64,000 nt of DNA from positions 1 to 64,000 of the forward strand of contig CAYZMS010000010.1 in NCBI GenBank assembly GCA_964479625.1, given 5' to 3'. How positions within the stretch are numbered: the first letter of the stretch is position 1; each line of letters begins with the position of its first letter. Positions 26,996 to 35,525 of this stretch are shown piece after piece. The stretch is from CAYZMS01 sp964479625 (GTDB lineage Bacteria; Bacteroidota; Bacteroidia; Chitinophagales; Saprospiraceae). The notes below the pieces were generated by a model. The model was not told the origin of the DNA. It worked only from the letters and a program-made list of their open reading frames with translations, and did no database searches. The position numbers and the translations under genes were made by a program.

Positions 26996-27522
26996 AATTC
27001 TAAGACAATTTTTAATTAAAAGATGCTAATTAAACTCTGGGAGTAATGTAAAAAAGACCTGCATCGTATTTGGCCTTTTTCTAACCAAACTCTCAGCTTT
27101 AATAACTCAAATGTACTTGACCTGTTCAAATTCAGATCTACCCTTCTTCAGAATTATGATAAATTTAACCTGACTTTTCAAAGAATGATAAAATCGCTTC
27201 ACGACCTGTTTTCTTATCTATTCCCCCGGATTACTTTCCTTTTTTTGTCTTTGTGTATTCCTTTCAAATTAAGGAATTTCTTAATAAGTATTGGATTTAT
27301 TAAGATAATTTTTGTTAATTTGTATATTACCTCAAAATAAAAGCCCTGACTGTAGCTTTCTTTTAGTCCGGTTAAAAGGTTTTTAACCATCAAAAGAGCT
27401 TGCAAAATACGAAGAAAGAAATATTCTGAAAGCGTCTTCTAACTGGTCCGATACTGCTTCAAACGCAACTGAGAACAACTTAAGGCTGGAGGGCCAAAGC
27501 TACTATTCACCAAAGGTGTAAG
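26996..27522. other. A/T-rich divergent intergenic region
   Basis: 527 bp without a convincing gene. A short A/T-rich open frame on the minus strand (27214-27405) looks random. A small hairpin GGTTAAAA-ggt-TTTTAACC lies at 27370-27388. No exact TAnnTTTG element is seen in the expected places, so the promoters of both flanking genes are not placed. Confidence 0.5.
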
Positions 27523-28455
27523 ATGAGAAATTATCTATCCATGCATGGCAGCAGGTTGGGCGATGCTTCAAACTTGCTTTCAGGTTTACCGATGGTAAGC
27601 CCTCACGCAGCTCATGCGCTTTTCGAGCGTTTGCAGCATTTTCGACTCCTCCCCTATCGTTCTACCCAGATTACCGGTACCAAACAGTACGAGTTATATA
27701 TTCCCCGATACACTTTTGCCCGCCTGGATGGAAACCTTGTCCGGGAGGCGGCGGTCAGCCTTTACCTGATCGAATTGTCAGACCTGGACGAATTAGTACT
27801 TACCGATCGCCCCACAGCCACCCGGGAAACCCCACTTGAAAGCGGCGGGCTTTGTTTTCTTCAGGCTTATGCCCACGGTGAACCTCTGCACCTGGTCAAA
27901 CCCATTCAATTAAATATCCCCCTTCAGCATTCCTTACAACAGCCACAGGCCCTCTCCCAATTCTCCGGCCGGGCAGTTCCCGGAAATTTCCGTCCCACTG
28001 TAGCCGCAAAGCTCGATTGGTTCCTGGCCAACCAAAACTCCGCCCGGGTTTCCGGGGACCGAATGCGCCTGCAACTGGATCGCCTGGGCTGGATCAATTG
28101 CAGTGCTCCACGTCCAGAATTACGTGTACAACGGCAACCCAAACAACTCAGGCTCGAAAAGGCTGGAAATAATCCCCTCAGCGTTTATTTTGCTTTCTCG
28201 AAAATGAACGGCTTGCTCGAATTACATCCTACCCCCAACCGCAAGCAGTTTTCCTCTCATGGATTGCCCTCCGAACGCAGCAGCCTTCCCTTCATGCCCG
28301 CCGGCTACTACGACTACCGCCTGCCTGTACGCAAGGAAACAGAAGGGGTGATCATTATACAGGAAAGGCCCCTGAGTGGAACGGGACAACAGTGGATCAA
28401 ACCGGTGTGGGAGGGCCTCGAAGGCAATAAGATCGCTATCCAAACTGGCGGATAA
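27523..28455 (+). CDS. Uncharacterised protein with WINC motif
   Basis: The 310-residue protein is not recognised. It has no signal peptide. A beta-rich first half (TGTKQYELYIPRYTFARLDGNLVREAAVSLYLIELSDLDELVLTDRPTA) is followed by LDRLGWINCSAPRPEL and an end with LPFMPAGYYDYRLPVRKETEGVIIIQERPL. The D-x-L-GWIN-C motif is seen in other Bacteroidota proteins of unknown role, but this link is from memory. The last 20 bp overlap the convergent GT2 gene, so the two transcripts are antisense to each other there. Confidence 0.6.
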   Translation: MRNYLSMHGSRLGDASNLLSGLPMVSPHAAHALFERLQHFRLLPYRSTQITGTKQYELYIPRYTFARLDGNLVREAAVSLYLIELSDLDELVLTDRPTATRETPLESGGLCFLQAYAHGEPLHLVKPIQLNIPLQHSLQQPQALSQFSGRAVPGNFRPTVAAKLDWFLANQNSARVSGDRMRLQLDRLGWINCSAPRPELRVQRQPKQLRLEKAGNNPLSVYFAFSKMNGLLELHPTPNRKQFSSHGLPSERSSLPFMPAGYYDYRLPVRKETEGVIIIQERPLSGTGQQWIKPVWEGLEGNKIAIQTGG

Positions 28456-29113
28456 ACTGCAACACCATCTTAAACCCATTCTCCAGCGACTGCCCCTTCT
28501 TCATGGTCTCAAAAGTATATCGGACATTAATAGGAACCTCCTTGTAGCGGGCCCGATGTTGGCGCATCAGGTGGATGAACTCAGTACAGAACTCGTATCC
28601 GGAAAATTGAAAATCCAAATGCCTGGCAAACCGGGCACGAAAAGCTTTTAAACCTGATTGACTATCGGAAACCAGAATACCTGTGATCAGAGCAGTCAAC
28701 AAGTTCCCGATCTTATTGTAGATCACTCTTTGTACCGGAATATCTTCATTGCGCTGTTTGAAGCGACTTCCAATCACCACGTCCAGTTCGCGTTCTTTCA
28801 GAAAAGGTTGGACCAATCGGTCTATATCGGTAGGAAAATGCTGCCCGTCGCCATCTATGGTCACGATCAACTCTGCTCCCAATTCCAGTGCAAATTCGAT
28901 CCCGGTTTTTGTGGCAGCTCCCGCGCCTAGGTTGACGGCATGGGTAAGAACATGAGCCCCATTCTTTCGCGCGATCTCTACAGTTGCATCGATACTGCCA
29001 TCATTGACGACCACGATCTGTTCGTATCCGGCCTCCTTCACCCCCGTCAGTACCTGCCCGATACGATCGGCTTCATCCTTGGCAGGTATGACAATAAAGG
29101 TATTCGGCTCCAT
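28436..29113 (-). CDS. DPM1-like GT2 glycosyltransferase
   Basis: The 225-residue GT-A enzyme resembles dolichol-phosphate mannosyltransferase: FIVIPAKDEADRIGQVL, VVVNDGSIDATVEIA, TIDGDGQHFPTDIDRLVQPF (the DxD-type motif DGDG), SDSQSGLKAFRARFA, YEFCTEFIHLMRQH. It should charge a polyprenyl phosphate with a sugar. It is the third gene after two membrane GT-C-like genes, and the pairing is logical: a polyprenyl-sugar maker next to polyprenyl-sugar users. Confidence 0.9.
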   Translation of the reverse strand: MEPNTFIVIPAKDEADRIGQVLTGVKEAGYEQIVVVNDGSIDATVEIARKNGAHVLTHAVNLGAGAATKTGIEFALELGAELIVTIDGDGQHFPTDIDRLVQPFLKERELDVVIGSRFKQRNEDIPVQRVIYNKIGNLLTALITGILVSDSQSGLKAFRARFARHLDFQFSGYEFCTEFIHLMRQHRARYKEVPINVRYTFETMKKGQSLENGFKMVLQFIRQFG

Positions 29114-29210
29114 GGATTATGGTTTTTCCTCCGTTCATGCCTTGGCAGGCCAGTTGACCGGAAGCATTGGATTTGCACAAAGTTAATAAAAATAAAACCT
29201 GCTCACCAGT

Positions 29211-30635
29211 TTACAGTATCCGAAAAACGGCCATGGACCCGGCGTTCAATACCTCCTCCCCTTCTGCCGGATATATCCCCAGATACATACTCCCATCTGA
29301 CATCCTTCGAAGTATCCGGTCAGTGCTCATTAACTCCAGTTGGGGGTTGCCCACGGCAAACTCCATGAATTTGTCGAACTTCTGGCGTAAACTCTGCTCC
29401 GGTGTATTGTCAAAACTGGCTACCTGCAGATTGATAATTAGATAATCATAGCCATAGGCCTTTAAACCCCGGGCCAGTTTCTCCCGATCCGGATAGCGGT
29501 TGTAGAGCTGCTGGAAATTATCCAGAAAATTATCCGAATAGATCCTTCGGTCATTTTTCTCAATAAAGAAGGGCATAAAGGTGCCAATGCGATAGACCTG
29601 TGCAGTGGGGTTTCCATTTATTTCTTCTATCGCTCGTTTGTAGCCGAGATAGACCTTATCGAAAGAGCGGTCTTCGTCAATTCGACCGGTTTGATATTCT
29701 ACTACAGGCAACAATAAAGGCCAGTTGAAATCCTGTCCCGGACTATAGTTGCTGAAGCGATAAGTAAAGGCCATCCAAAAGGTCAATGCTGCAAAGCTTA
29801 AAGTTAACCCCACTCTTCCCCAGGGGACCTTTCCTTCAAATGGGTTCGCTCCCACCACGCCACGCAACCAAATCAGGAGTAAAACCGGGATCATCAGTAA
29901 TCCGTACCAGGGAATACCGGAAGACAGGATCAGCCAGGTCATAATATACAGGTACATCAACCATATAAAGGCCTGCCAGGCCTGGGATAAATGACCGATC
30001 CGGTTTTGGATCAGAAAAAACAAAAGGAAAAACAATCCAAAAACTACCGGATAGGCCAAACGATCCCGATCTGGCGACAAGCGGGTCAGCACCCGGTCTA
30101 TGCCCGGATAAATATTGACCAGGCCCTGTCGGACAATAAAGCCCAACTGTAATAATGGATCAGCAGAGGCCTGGGCACGCTCCTCCTGCAATTTTGCCGG
30201 TGCCTCCGCCGCTTCCAGGTTTTTGAAGTTTACATAAGCCGAAGGAATTACAAGGATCAACCAGACCAGGCACAACAGCAGGGCAAGCAACTGCATCCAG
30301 GGTGGCCCTTCCTTTCGAAAGTAGACCAGCGGGATGAACAGCAGCAACAATAAGTTGAGCCCTACAAAATACATGCGTACGTTGATATTCATGACCATAT
30401 CATAGGGGATGGTCAGGTAGCGCATCAGGTTGGAGGAGTCGTAACCCCAAAATTTTTGCACATCCTCCCGCTTGCTGGTTGGACCTTTGATCGCCTCTTC
30501 CTCTGTTTGCTCCCTGGTAGACCCCGGCTCCGTATTTTGAGCCTGGACCGGTAGAGTCCCTATCAGAAGTACAACTGCCACGAGCAGCATTTGAAGAAAG
30601 CGGGTTGGAACAGTTCTCGAACAAGATTGGTGCAT
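29211..30635 (-). CDS. GT-C membrane protein, C-terminal half
   Basis: The 474-residue protein has a signal-like N-terminal helix (RFLQMLLVAVVLLIGTLPVQA), then a soluble stretch with KREDVQKFWGYDSSNLMRYLTIPYDMVMNINVR, about ten membrane helices, and a C-terminal soluble domain (KRAIEEINGNPTAQVYRIGTFMPFF..., LKAYGYDYLIINLQVASFD). The pieces match the second half of large GT-C (PMT/ArnT-type) glycosyltransferases of Bacteroidota, and the first half is encoded 26 bp upstream. Both may assemble as a split enzyme. Confidence 0.65.
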   Translation of the reverse strand: MHQSCSRTVPTRFLQMLLVAVVLLIGTLPVQAQNTEPGSTREQTEEEAIKGPTSKREDVQKFWGYDSSNLMRYLTIPYDMVMNINVRMYFVGLNLLLLLFIPLVYFRKEGPPWMQLLALLLCLVWLILVIPSAYVNFKNLEAAEAPAKLQEERAQASADPLLQLGFIVRQGLVNIYPGIDRVLTRLSPDRDRLAYPVVFGLFFLLFFLIQNRIGHLSQAWQAFIWLMYLYIMTWLILSSGIPWYGLLMIPVLLLIWLRGVVGANPFEGKVPWGRVGLTLSFAALTFWMAFTYRFSNYSPGQDFNWPLLLPVVEYQTGRIDEDRSFDKVYLGYKRAIEEINGNPTAQVYRIGTFMPFFIEKNDRRIYSDNFLDNFQQLYNRYPDREKLARGLKAYGYDYLIINLQVASFDNTPEQSLRQKFDKFMEFAVGNPQLELMSTDRILRRMSDGSMYLGIYPAEGEEVLNAGSMAVFRIL

Positions 30636-30661
30636 AGCATTTTCGATTATCAGACTGGAGG

Positions 30662-32410
30662 CTATTCCAACTCCTGCATGATGATTTCCATCTTGCGCAT
30701 ATTCAAAACGGGAATATCACTTTTACCGGTGGTCAGGCCGTCAACGGATAATTGGCCTGACTCCGAATAGTTTTTTATAAACCAGGGTGTCAGCAGCAAT
30801 GTAAAAATAGCGCCCAGGATCACCGTTTCCTGAATTGCAGTAAGACTTCCCTTTCGGTCCTTAAAAAACCAATAACCGAATAAACCCAAGCCCGCCGCCA
30901 ACAAAATAGCCGTGGAGAGGATAGCCTGCTGATTAAAGTCCCGCAAGCCGGCCTGGGTATCCAGACCGATCAACAATATACCTCCCAGCAGTAGAGCAAA
31001 GGCACTCAGCACTCCGTATTTTCCGCCCCGGTGGAACCAAACGCCTGTCACCACCGCCAAAAACAGGATCAGAGCAGATAACTTAATGCCTGCAGCAAAA
31101 CCACAAAGGATCCCCAAAACCAGTAGGGCGTGCGGTACGAATTCAGGTAATAAAGGCTGGAGTTCCCGTCTGGGGATTGGCGCAGAGGCCGGTTTTTCTG
31201 CTTTTGGAGGAGCTGGTCGCCGGGCAGTTCTGGTGCCGGTTTTTTTATTTTTCTTTGACTTCGCCCCTCTGGATACCGGCTTTTTTGCCGCTTTTACTTC
31301 CGGCCTGGCAGGTTTTGCTTTTGGCTTCCTCCTAACCGGCTCCTGGGGAGGCTCGATCCAATTCCAGAAGATCAAGACCGCACAGGCGGATACGAACAGC
31401 AGCCCCATATCGATCTTCATATCCCGGTAAGACAGCCAATTGGATAAGGGCAGAACGTAAAACAATAGAAGGCCCAATAAGGTGAAATTCGCATCCAGCA
31501 TTTTTCTGCCCAACGCATACAAGGCAAACAAGCCCAGGACGCCGCCCAAAAAGGAAAGTCCCAGGCTTACCGCTGTTTGATCGAAAAGGAGATATCCCAA
31601 AGACATGAATAAGGACCAGGCATAGGGATCGTTCCCGGCTACAAGGCCATGGTAATCCCGGATCAAACTGGCCAGGTTAACGTATAGGGTCATAGCGTCA
31701 AATCCGGTCGGATAAGGCCGATTGACATACATGAAATTCATTCCCACAAGAAACAACAAGAACAAACCACTAAATATACCGACCGGATTTAAGTCCTCCC
31801 CGACCGGCAAAGGCCTAATAAAAATAGAGCTGAGAAAATCCAATACCTGTCGGTATGCCAATCCTACCGGCAAAAGCAGAAAGGGGATCAGAACGGCCGG
31901 ATACAGCATATTCAGGCTGCCCAAAACAAACATTATCGCCGTGATACCGAAAATACCCAGGGCGATCGCCACCAGCCGCCGCTCCAGTGAGGTAAGCGCC
32001 AATTTGAACAAGCGCAGGATCAGGCTCCCAAGAGCATAGGCGGAGACCACAATGCCAAATAAGGCAGCCGCCGTTTTTAATTGAGCCCAAAGTAGCAGCA
32101 CTCCCTCACTACCGCTCATGGCCGTTTCCGTATGTTTGGCAAAGAACATACCAGCCAGGACCAGTTGGAAGATCAGCACGAGCAAAAGGATGGTTAAGCC
32201 GTTTAACAGCGCGGCTGCCCGGCCCGGAAGGCGATAAAACAACAGGCTGCCCAAAACACCAAGCACCAACAACAACCCGGCCAGCCCGGCGTATTGAAAT
32301 TCCAGCATAGCCAGCCGCTGCTCCTCCTGATAATACCAATAGTCCAGAAAAAGGAGAAGTATCCAGATCGCCGCAAGGCTCAGTCCCGCCCACTTGATGG
32401 CTTGTTTCAT
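30662..32410 (-). CDS. GT-C membrane protein, N-terminal half, with basic insert
   Basis: This 582-residue multi-helix protein contains features of GT-C enzymes, such as RPYPTGFDAMTLYVNLA and NWLSYRDMKIDMGLLF (loop acidic motif), and it ends PWFIKNYSESGQLSVDG. Residues 354-418 (31157-31351) form a Lys/Ala/Pro-rich insert with KAKPARPEVKAAKKPV and KSKKNKKTGTRTARR, like a histone H1 tail, lying between two helices. The gene stops just where the next one resumes the fold. The frame extends 48 codons upstream, but the Met chosen begins a typical first helix. Confidence 0.6.
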   Translation of the reverse strand: MKQAIKWAGLSLAAIWILLLFLDYWYYQEEQRLAMLEFQYAGLAGLLLVLGVLGSLLFYRLPGRAAALLNGLTILLLVLIFQLVLAGMFFAKHTETAMSGSEGVLLLWAQLKTAAALFGIVVSAYALGSLILRLFKLALTSLERRLVAIALGIFGITAIMFVLGSLNMLYPAVLIPFLLLPVGLAYRQVLDFLSSIFIRPLPVGEDLNPVGIFSGLFLLFLVGMNFMYVNRPYPTGFDAMTLYVNLASLIRDYHGLVAGNDPYAWSLFMSLGYLLFDQTAVSLGLSFLGGVLGLFALYALGRKMLDANFTLLGLLLFYVLPLSNWLSYRDMKIDMGLLFVSACAVLIFWNWIEPPQEPVRRKPKAKPARPEVKAAKKPVSRGAKSKKNKKTGTRTARRPAPPKAEKPASAPIPRRELQPLLPEFVPHALLVLGILCGFAAGIKLSALILFLAVVTGVWFHRGGKYGVLSAFALLLGGILLIGLDTQAGLRDFNQQAILSTAILLAAGLGLFGYWFFKDRKGSLTAIQETVILGAIFTLLLTPWFIKNYSESGQLSVDGLTTGKSDIPVLNMRKMEIIMQELE

Positions 32411-32773
32411 GAGTAGATTTGTTTTCAGGCCGGTTTTTCCGGAAAAAAGCTTTTCCTTGGGGCCTTTAGTCTTTGGTTTGGACCAAGCAGGTGCAAACGC
32501 CAAATTAACAGGGAAGAAAGGTATTCTTAATTTTACAACGTACCAAAAATTCAAGCCTCCTACTTTCCTCCAACCTAAACCAGAGGATTGGAAGAATATA
32601 TTCCCAAAAGCCGCTTTAAGCCCCTGGACCTAGCTGAAATTTATCCGTATCTTGTAATTGGACCAGCTCTGCAAATTCCTTTTGAACGAGGATCTAGGGT
32701 TTGAAAAGTGCCCGATTTCCCGTTCCTTATGAGGTCTTTTTAAATTAAATTCGATTACGAAAACCCTTTCCCT
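32411..32773. other. Divergent intergenic region
   Basis: 363 bp between the GT-C genes and the DUF2304 gene. There is no convincing coding frame, no exact TAnnTTTG promoter element and no strong hairpin that I can see. It must hold two divergent promoters. Confidence 0.4.
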
Positions 32774-33151
32774 GTGGACGATTTAAAATTGGAAATATAT
32801 CAATGGCTGGTTCCTTTGATCGCTTTAATTTTTATCGTCAGAACCATCCGTCAGTATTCCAGGCATCGACGTTCGATCAGAGGGACCGCACTTTGGATCT
32901 CGTTTTGGGTCGCCATCGCCCTTTTAGCCATAGTCCCCAACTGGATTTCGGGCAGACTGGCGGTGATGCTGGGCTTCAAAAGCAATATTAACGCGGTAAT
33001 TTTCCTTGCCCTTGGCGGTTTATACATTTTTGTTTTTTACCTTTCGGCTTCCATTACCCGCCTGGAGACACAGTTTACTGATCTGGTGCGAGAACTCGCC
33101 AAACAACAGGAGCGAGAGCGCAAACGCGAGGACAGGCGGGAGCAAGTATAG
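32774..33151 (+). CDS. DUF2304 membrane protein
   Basis: The 125-residue protein has three membrane helices (LVPLIALIFIVRTI, ALWISFWVAIALLAIVP, AVIFLALGGLYIFVFYLSASI) and a charged C-terminal helix (LETQFTDLVRELAKQQERERKRED). This is DUF2304, which is usually encoded with GT2 or GT4 glycosyltransferases in polysaccharide loci. Here it starts a plus-strand run with two GT4 genes, which supports that link; its function is unknown. Confidence 0.88.
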   Translation: MDDLKLEIYQWLVPLIALIFIVRTIRQYSRHRRSIRGTALWISFWVAIALLAIVPNWISGRLAVMLGFKSNINAVIFLALGGLYIFVFYLSASITRLETQFTDLVRELAKQQERERKREDRREQV

Positions 33152-33157
33152 CAGTTC

Positions 33158-34267
33158 ATGTCGGTATTATTCGTGCTGGAATTCTTCCACCCCCACATAG
33201 GCGGGGTGGAGACCCTTTTTAAAAATCTGATCGATCACCTCCGAGCCCGCGGCGTGCACTGTACCGTCATCACCTCTCGCTCGGATCGCAAGCTGCCCAA
33301 ACGGGAACAGGCAGAGGGTCTGGAGATCATTCGACTCCCCCTCAGTAGCCGGTACCTGTTCACCTTTTTTGCCTTTTTCGCCATCCTGGGCCGCGTTCGC
33401 AAGTACGATCTGGTACACACCACCAGTTATAATGCTGGTTTACCCGCCTTCTTCGGTGCGCATTTCTTCGGGAAAAAAGTGATCATTACCTTTCACGAAG
33501 CCTGGGGTAAATTGTGGTACAGCCTGCCCTTTATGAGTCGATTTAGTCAATGGGGCCATTACCTGTTCGAACAAATACTGCTAAAGCTGCCCTTTACCCG
33601 CTTTGTCGCTGTTTCGGATAGTACCGCCCAGCGCTTAAAGGAAGAGGGGGTCTCTTCAAAACGCCTGACCACCATTCACAATGGGATAAACTATGCCGAC
33701 TTTCAGCCCCGGCAGGGCAGCCCTTCTAAAGAACAGCCGTTTACCTATACGTACTTTGGCCGGGCGGGCATTTCCAAGGGGCTCGACCTGCTGTTGCCGG
33801 CCGCCAGGCTGGTTGCCGACCAGCTACCCGACAGCCGCCTGCAGTTGATCACCTCCCGGCAGCCGGCTGGCTTTTTGCGGTGGATCAAGGATTATATTCG
33901 CACAGCTGGAATCGAAGAGCAGGTGGAGATCCGCCATGAGCTGCCATTCGAAGACCTGAAGAAAGCCTTGCAGGCCTCTCACTGTGTGGTGACCCCCTCC
34001 TATAGTGAAGGCTTCTGCTTTGCAGCCGTAGAAAGTATCGCTCTGGGAGTACCCCTGGTGCATTCGGGCCGGGGGGCCCTGAAAGAAGTGGTGGGAGGGC
34101 CTTCCCGTTCATTTTCGCCCTTCACCTCCGAACAATTGGCCGGCGCGCTTTTAAAGGCTGCCGCCGGTGAATGGAATACTCCCCCCGAAAAACAATTCCC
34201 CCTCGAAACCACCATCGCCCAATATGAACATTTGTATCAGGAATTAACCGAGAACCGGAATGGGTAA
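33158..34267 (+). CDS. GT4 glycosyltransferase
   Basis: The 369-residue GT-B enzyme has an N-terminal HPHIGGVETLFKNLIDHLR loop, FHEAWGKLWY, IHNGINYADF, FTYTYFGRAGISKGLDLLLPAARL (start of the donor domain) and PSYSEGFCFAAVESIALGVPLVHSGRGALKEVV with the E-x7-E motif. It transfers a sugar from an NDP donor to a glycan or lipid acceptor on the cytoplasmic face. It is 6 bp after the DUF2304 gene and 15 bp before a second GT4 gene. Confidence 0.92.
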   Translation: MSVLFVLEFFHPHIGGVETLFKNLIDHLRARGVHCTVITSRSDRKLPKREQAEGLEIIRLPLSSRYLFTFFAFFAILGRVRKYDLVHTTSYNAGLPAFFGAHFFGKKVIITFHEAWGKLWYSLPFMSRFSQWGHYLFEQILLKLPFTRFVAVSDSTAQRLKEEGVSSKRLTTIHNGINYADFQPRQGSPSKEQPFTYTYFGRAGISKGLDLLLPAARLVADQLPDSRLQLITSRQPAGFLRWIKDYIRTAGIEEQVEIRHELPFEDLKKALQASHCVVTPSYSEGFCFAAVESIALGVPLVHSGRGALKEVVGGPSRSFSPFTSEQLAGALLKAAAGEWNTPPEKQFPLETTIAQYEHLYQELTENRNG

Positions 34268-34282
34268 AATCCACCATCGAAT

Positions 34283-35389
34283 ATGCGCATAGCCATCATC
34301 GCCGACGCCCTGGATTTTCAATATGCCGGCATCCGAATCTACACCCGGGAACTGATCCGAGCCCTGGGAAAAGTGGCGGGCGATCGACACGAGATCTTGA
34401 TCGTACGGGCATTCGAAGGCAAGGAATTTGAAAACGTCCGAGAACTGGTACTACCGGTACTACAAATTCCTGGTTACCAGGTCTACCGCTTGAATGTCCA
34501 AATCCCTCTGGCCTTGCGGAAACTGCGCCCGGATGTGGTCATCGAACCCCGGCACGTAGGGCCCTTTAACCTGCCCCGAAAGGTGCTGCGTGCCACGGTG
34601 ATCCACGACCTGACCTGGAAGCTGTTCCCGGAATACCATATTTGGTTGAGCCAACGCCTGCAACGGGCCATCGTACCCTGGGCCCTTCGGAAGACCGACC
34701 TTATCATCGCCAATTCGAAACATACCGAACAGGACATCCGGCGTCACTATCCTTTCACCGCCCAAAAAACGCGAACGATCTACCCGGGACGAGAAAGCCT
34801 GTTCACTCCAACAAAGGAACCCGGTTTGCTCGAACAATACCATATCGGTCAACCTTATTTTCTGTACCTGGGCACCCTGGAACCCCGGAAGAACCTCGTC
34901 CGCCTCGTGGAAGCCTACAACCTTTTCCGGTCCTGGAGCAGCTACGCCCATCAACTGGTACTGGTAGGGAAACTAGGTTGGAAAGCACAGGAGCTCCTAG
35001 AAGCCATCGACAACTCTCCTTATCGAAAGGACATTATCCAAACCGGATTCGTAACGGCTGCTCATTTACCGGTGCTTTACACCATGGCCGAAGCCTTTGT
35101 TTATCCTTCCTTATACGAAGGCTTTGGGTTCCCGGTATTGGAGGCCTTTTGCTGCCAGACCCCCGTCCTCTGCAGCGATCGCAGCAGCCTGCCCGAAGTC
35201 GCCGGGGATGCCGCCCTCTTTTTCGACCCGCTTAAGCCCGCTTCTATCGCCGCCCGCCTGCTGGAAATCGTCCAATCGCCCCACTTACAGGCCGAATTGG
35301 TCGCTCGGGGCTCCAAACGCGCCTTGTGTTTCAGCTGGGAAATCGCCGCCCGCCAACTACTTCAGGAGTTGGAGACGATCCAGAAGTGA
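34283..35389 (+). CDS. GT4 glycosyltransferase (mannosyltransferase B-like)
   Basis: The 368-residue GT-B enzyme starts MRIAIIADALDFQYAGIRIYTRELIRAL and has VIHDLTWKLFPEYH, IANSKHTEQDI, YFLYLGTLEPRKNLVRLVEAY, and PSLYEGFGFPVLEAFCCQTPVLCSDRSSLPEVAGDAALFFDP with E-x7-E. The EPRKN and SSLPEVAGDAAL signatures are typical of mannosyl/rhamnosyl GT4 enzymes of O-antigen and exopolysaccharide loci. It probably shares a transcript with the preceding GT4. Confidence 0.92.
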   Translation: MRIAIIADALDFQYAGIRIYTRELIRALGKVAGDRHEILIVRAFEGKEFENVRELVLPVLQIPGYQVYRLNVQIPLALRKLRPDVVIEPRHVGPFNLPRKVLRATVIHDLTWKLFPEYHIWLSQRLQRAIVPWALRKTDLIIANSKHTEQDIRRHYPFTAQKTRTIYPGRESLFTPTKEPGLLEQYHIGQPYFLYLGTLEPRKNLVRLVEAYNLFRSWSSYAHQLVLVGKLGWKAQELLEAIDNSPYRKDIIQTGFVTAAHLPVLYTMAEAFVYPSLYEGFGFPVLEAFCCQTPVLCSDRSSLPEVAGDAALFFDPLKPASIAARLLEIVQSPHLQAELVARGSKRALCFSWEIAARQLLQELETIQK

Positions 35390-35525
35390 AAAGGGATCGA
35401 GGCCGGCTCTCGCTTCTGCTTTGAGTAAGCTTCGTTAAGACTATTGTCAAAATAAAAGTTCTCCACCCTCAATCACTTATCACTTATCCCCTATATTTAC
35501 TGTCAATACCCAAAACCACCCGAAA

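Noticed and set aside
27214..27405. Short A/T-rich frame in the 527-bp intergenic region
   Set aside because: Composition-driven (Lys/Ile/Leu/Phe-rich), no motif, and no promoter or terminator around it.
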